Shown here: positions 59,805 through 64,000 of the stretch, one piece after another
Position numbering within the stretch: position 1 is the stretch's first letter
Layout: each line of letters starts with the position of its first letter
Origin: Carex sylvatica
Taxonomy: Eukaryota > Streptophyta > Magnoliopsida > Poales > Cyperaceae
NCBI GenBank assembly: GCA_964058845.1
Contig: CAXKVR010000052.1
Span: 142,735 to 206,734 of the forward strand
Direction: 5' to 3'
Length of the DNA: 64,000 bases
Made by a program: the position numbers and the translations under genes
The notes under the pieces: model-generated
Database searches by the model: none
What the model was told of the DNA's origin: nothing
What the model saw: only the letters and a program-made list of their open reading frames with translations

Positions 59805-60666
59805 TATTGAATGGAAATTTTGAACTCCTTGACTCCAAGTGGGCTGCCTCCATATCTCCTCAAATTGAAGTTGGATTGTCCGATTATTTTATTACGGAAC
59901 CTTGATCCATCAAATGACCTATGTAATGGTACAAGGCTTATATGCCGGAATTTTCAAAATAATGCAATAGATGCAGAGATTGTTGTTGGACAACATGCTG
60001 AGAAAAGAATTTTTCTACCGAGAATTTCGACGTGTCCATCTGATGATGAGATATTCCCTTTCAAGTTTACACGAAAACAATTCTCTATTCGTATGAGTTT
60101 TGGCATGACAATCAATAAAACACAAGGACAAACATTTCCTGATGTCGGCATCTATTTACCCGATAATGTTTTTTCGCATGGCCAGTTATATGTCTCATTG
60201 TCAAGAGGTATGTCACGGTGTACAACAAAAGTCATGCTGAAACAGAAAGAGAAAATTGATGCTCCATGAATGTATACAAAAAATATAGTTTATCGGAAGG
60301 ACTTGAGCGAAGAATAAGGTATGAACCATATAAATTTAATATTTCTAATTTTAATATATGTTTTCAATTTGAGTAATTATAATATATATATTTTTATTTA
60401 TTTATTTTCAAAAATATTGGACTACATCAAAGAAGATCGCACTAGCAATGATACTTCAAAATTTTTGTTCATGTTGTTATATTTAATCTGGCGTTTCATT
60501 TGTTATTGTTTCTTTTCATTATTATTATTTATTATTTGGATCTTCATTTTTTATTTCATTTGTGTCTTTTATTTTAATTTAAATATTTTTTTTCAAATTT
60601 TGTGTGAACGTCAAACAAAAATGTCTCTTCATATGTCTCTGTTGCAATGCACGGACACGATACTAG
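59805..60666 (+). mobile_element. Helitron 3'-terminal fragment
   Basis: It combines a PIF1-like helicase C-terminus with a Helitron-type 3' end. An imperfect hairpin TCTGTTGC/AAT/GCACGGA (60638-60655) is followed 7 bases later by CTAG (60663-60666) and a host T. Helitrons end CTRR and insert between A and T. The Rep nuclease and most of the helicase are missing, so it is a 5'-truncated, dead copy. Confidence 0.75.
59811..60269 (+). pseudogene. PIF1-like (Helitron) helicase, C-terminal part
   Basis: An open frame of 152 residues covers the C-terminal third of a Helitron helicase: LNSLTPSGLPPYLLKLKL, CPIILLRNLDPSNDLCNGTR, the motif V region SFGMTINKTQGQTF, and the motif VI region GQLYVSLSRGMSR. 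Walker A and B motifs are absent because the 5' part is lost. The ATG is probably incidental; the true protein would have continued upstream through YPTEF-like residues. After the TGA a remnant NVYKKYS-like phrase follows in another frame. Confidence 0.9.
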
Positions 60667-62110
60667 TAATAATAATAAGAGTATTCTAGCTCAGTGGTTT
60701 GTACTCTTTATCACATTTTGATAGGACATGATGACTTCAATTTTCACCTAATGCATGAGGTTTCCTGACTTATTTTTTTTGAATTTTCGAACAACAAATT
60801 CGAATGAACCTCATATGCGTCCGCAAGGTCACATATTGAAATCCGCATAGAAGAGACTGGATGTTATTAAATATGCAGTAGCGGACCACATATGCATATG
60901 CAGTTCATGCGGCTACTGATGCGCGTAAAGTGTACGCTAAAAAGTTTCAGTACAATAAGATGTACCTTTTAAACCTTAAACGCTTTTGAGTCAAATTGCA
61001 AGTGCACAATTATATCAAAGTAGTATTTTAGGTATCGATCCACAGAGAGTATGGAAAATACTTAGTTTTGAACTCTAAATAATTAATTTCAGAAAATAAT
61101 AATAAAGTAAAGTGCAATAAAGTAGAATAAGGGGGGGGGGGGTTTGTTTAAGTAATCCTAAAGTTTGGGTTCAATACCCGTGAATAAGGAATAGTAAACA
61201 ATAGATGTAAATGAAATGAAAGAAAGAAATATTGGTTTGCTTTCAAGTTGAGAAGATCTAGGGGTCTTTGGTCTACAATCCCTTGCTAATTCAATCTATT
61301 CGGTTTGTTTATATTCATGTTTGATTTAAATGAGGTTTCTAACCTAATATGTTAGCCTATTTCAATTAATTATTGATACAAGTATTTTGGTGGGTTGGGT
61401 TAATTTTCCTCGAGTTTTAGGGCTGTCACCATCCTAAAGGGATATTTAACAATCACGTTCACACAAAATACATATCAATACTTAATCAATCTAGGTGTCC
61501 AAATTAGGGGTTTGACTTCAGAAATACCTACCTCACCAAACCCTAACTCTAATTTCTGGAGATCCGGTTTATATCCTAGTGTTAATAAGATATCCTATAC
61601 CTTTATGATTTGATTGATACATGGTGGATTACTTGACCTATGCTGGAGTTTAGTGATTAAAGCGGAAAAACAGGACATAGCACGATTTCTAGCTACTTTA
61701 ATTCATTAAACCTAACATGGTACTTGTAATTTCAAGTATATGAAATCATAAAGAATAATTCACAGAAATTATCATTAAATCAAACAATCATAATAAAAAT
61801 AATATAACCGAATAAATATAATTAAACAAGTTCATGCATGATGACCTAAACCCCTAGAGAGAGAACTACTCACTCTTGGAGAGATCCATTACAAAAATTG
61901 GCAAAGTAAGAAGAAATCAAATGAAAGAAAATGATTACACCCTTTGACAAATCAAAGCCCTCTATCTTGTCGAATCTTGCTCCGGAAATCCTTCTTCTCC
62001 TCGCTTGAAAGCTTTCCTTCCTCCAGAATTTATCGCTAAGTGTGTGTAAAGAGAGAGAATGATGGTGTGTTGGTTGATGTCCGATTGAATCCATGATATG
62101 ACAAAGAACT

Positions 62111-62125
62111 CTCTCTTTTATAGCC
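62111..62125 (-). promoter_or_regulatory. TATA box of the minus-strand solo LTR
   Basis: The minus strand reads GGCTATAAAAGAGAG about 615 bases into the LTR, a canonical plant TATA context. Confidence 0.6.
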
Positions 62126-62284
62126 AAGGATCATGCCCGATTTAGAGGCTAAAAGGTGGGGTTAGTGGGTGCTCTGTTTTACATTACTTTCCTGGCAAGT
62201 ATGTGTATTTCTGGCAGTAAAAACGCGTCCATAAAGCGCCAAAAATAGAAAAACTGTCAAACCGGGCAGTTATTGGCTTTCTGC

Positions 62285-62580
62285 GGGTCCAGTGCGGATG
62301 GATGATCCGCACTGCGGGTGGCTTCACCCGCACTGGGACAAGTTTCCTTTTTTAACTTCTGCGAATTTCTTTGGATGCGGGTGCCACTGCGGATGGATGA
62401 CCCGTACTGCGGGTGGAATCTGCTCTTCTGAAGTTGCTGAATTTTGGCTAAGTACTGAATGCGGATGGGCTCATCCGCACTGGCCTCAGTGCGTCCGCAC
62501 TAGGCTCGGACTTTTCCTCTGCGCTGCGAGTGCGGCTGGATTGATCCGCAGTGCGGGTGGTTGATCCGCACTGGGGGGTA
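62285..62580. repeat. GTGCGG/CCGCAC palindrome block in the LTR U3 region
   Basis: Repeated hairpins such as AGTGCGGATGGATGATCCGC plus ACT, TGCGGGTGGCTTCACCCGCA and TGCGGATGGGCTCATCCGCA lie upstream of the LTR TATA box. The minus strand contains GAAAAGTCCGAGCCTAGTGC, which at 55.5 kb appears on the plus strand. Confidence 0.85.
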
Positions 62581-62744
62581 TTTTTGCTATTTTGCATTAT
62601 TTCCTGCATAGAAAAGCCAAATAACTGCAATAACTTGATTCTAGGTGTATTTTAATCACTTTATATTATAAATACAAGATAATTGATGTTATTTTATGAT
62701 GAAAACTAGATCGAATATGTATATAATTTATGCTTATCAGCTAC

Positions 62745-63982
62745 AATTGAAAACACTGATTTCAACATATATTCAATTGTATGTACATATCTATTCGAAA
62801 TTTTAGAACACACTGCTTAAATTACAAAATTAATATTGTAGGAACTTATTTTTCTTTTTTTAACGATATGTTATAAAATGATCGGTTTTAAAGATGTTTA
62901 GTATTTCATCGAATATTTTGGAAAATATTAACGATAAATTTTAATTGATTTTATTACGAATGACTGATTAATATTTTAATTAAAAATTCGATGTACGTTA
63001 TGTTTTAATATTTATAAAAATACATTTATAATTCTATATTATTTAATTTAATTAATATCTTTGAAGTATCAACTAGATGTATTTTAAAATGTACATTAGA
63101 ATTAGCTAAATAAATTTTTTACTAAGAAAGCTACATATTTGATTTCTCCTCACGACTTCGCACCTTCTGCAAAGGTTTTCAAAAAAAAAAAAAGCTACAT
63201 ATTTTGATCATGTTTGATTATGAAATAAAATATGAAATGAGAGGTTTATTTCATATTGTTAAATGAGAAGTAATATAAAAATATTAAGATAATTTTACAG
63301 CAAAATAAGGCGAATCATCTTTTTAGAAAAATAATTTGGACATTCATTTTGCGATTTCTCTTTTCTCATCAGTCGATGATTTAAACCATGTTAAGAATAA
63401 CTTAAGCCATTTTAGTTTGAAGTAGAAAATAAATATTTTTTTATTTTTTTTGTTAGTTAATTTCTTTATCCTTACTAGTCGATAATAAAGAAATAGTAGG
63501 TTCAAAATTGAATAAAAAATTTCTTTCTGAATATTAAATAGTTGAATGTGTTTGATCTCCAAATTTTATTAAAAAATAATTCATAATAAATTATACTAAA
63601 ATAAAAGTTACTTATATTATCGTACCTCAAAGTAAAACAATTAATCTTTCATAATTTTAAATAGCAATGGAACATGATTTTTTAAGCTTTGCATGACAAA
63701 TAGACGTAGGACTGAATGGCACACTTCATCCAGAGACGGTGGAGTCGGGGGAGAGGGACAGAGCAGCCGCAGAATCAGACTTTCTACACTCACATGCTTA
63801 CAACATAAATGCAGAAAGTGCTTAACATCACAAAGGGATCCCTCGAGTCCTCGACCATGCATGTGCGGTGATTAATGATTGATAAATGAAGCAGACCCTC
63901 TCATCGCTACACAGATATCCACCGTAGAAATTCCACAAAGAAATTCAGCTCCGCCGTGGCCTGCGGGGATGCTCATCCTGTC
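62745..63982. other. Intergenic sequence, no gene recognised
   Basis: Mostly AT-rich. From about 63700 the composition becomes GC-richer, but neither strand shows an exon I recognise. Confidence 0.45.
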
Positions 63983-64000
63983 TAGGGCTGTCAAAAAAGC
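63983..64000. mobile_element. Left terminus of a hAT-like element, cut by the window edge
   Basis: TAGGGCTGTCAAAA matches the typical TIR start of a large plant hAT family. The rest lies outside the window, so this is only a suggestion. Confidence 0.4.

Larger units (their letters stand above)
60917..62739 (-). mobile_element. Solo LTR (1823 bp, TSD GCTAC)
   Basis: On the plus strand it begins TGATGCGCG and ends GCTTATCA, so the tips are TGAT/ATCA inverses. Flanks are GCTAC on both sides (60912-60916 and 62740-62744). A minus-strand TATA box near 62120 and a leader-like stretch after it indicate minus orientation. A G-run sits at 61129-61142. No coding region or second LTR. Confidence 0.85.

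Noticed and set aside
60321..60689. 122-codon frame after the Helitron helicase
   Set aside because: Hydrophobic low-complexity translation of AT-rich DNA that runs across the Helitron terminus.

Overview
The window is nuclear DNA from a flowering plant: AT-rich, intron-rich genes with GT/AG splice sites, plant-specific gene families, and long intergenic stretches built from nested transposable elements. Nothing in it fixes the species. All exon models, target-site duplications (TSDs) and repeat boundaries below were worked out by eye from the sequence. Family names come from remembered protein signatures, not from a database search.

Only two genes look intact, both on the minus strand. The first (11588-14613, 8 coding exons, 561 aa) is a telomere repeat-binding protein of the TRP/TBP1 type, with a ubiquitin-like domain and a C-terminal Myb/telobox domain. 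The second (42091-45922, 10 coding exons, 458 aa) is a short oxysterol-binding-protein-related protein (ORP3-like) with the EQVSHHPP signature. No functional link between them is visible.

Most of the rest is mobile DNA, much of it with readable boundaries. 0-8 kb holds an RTE-LINE relic, a SINE with a 14-bp TSD, a solo LTR (TSD GAAAC) inside an older repeat, and a 1.65-kb CACTA element (TSD AGG) that carries captured exons of an AP-1 clathrin-adaptor mu gene. 17-25 kb holds several MITEs and a tandem array of about nine 100-bp units. 29.7-39.4 kb is a hAT-like element (TSD GGTGGAGA). It has been invaded by a 6.1-kb Mutator-like element (TSD CTCAAAAATAG) that carries a decayed plant-mobile-domain gene and a decayed MuDR-type transposase gene, convergently arranged, and by four foldback MITEs. 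46-50 kb has back-to-back inverted-repeat elements upstream of the ORP gene. 53-56.5 kb is a long inverted-repeat element with a hAT MITE in one arm. 59.8-60.7 kb is a Helitron 3' end with a PIF1-like helicase remnant, and 60.9-62.7 kb is a solo LTR (TSD GCTAC). The window ends at what looks like a hAT terminus.

I found no convincing new multi-gene system. The observations most worth following are the AP-1 mu gene capture, the MULE carrying a plant-mobile-domain gene, foldback MITEs whose loop occurs in both orientations, and GTGCGG/CCGCAC palindrome blocks shared by two LTR-like loci in opposite orientation.
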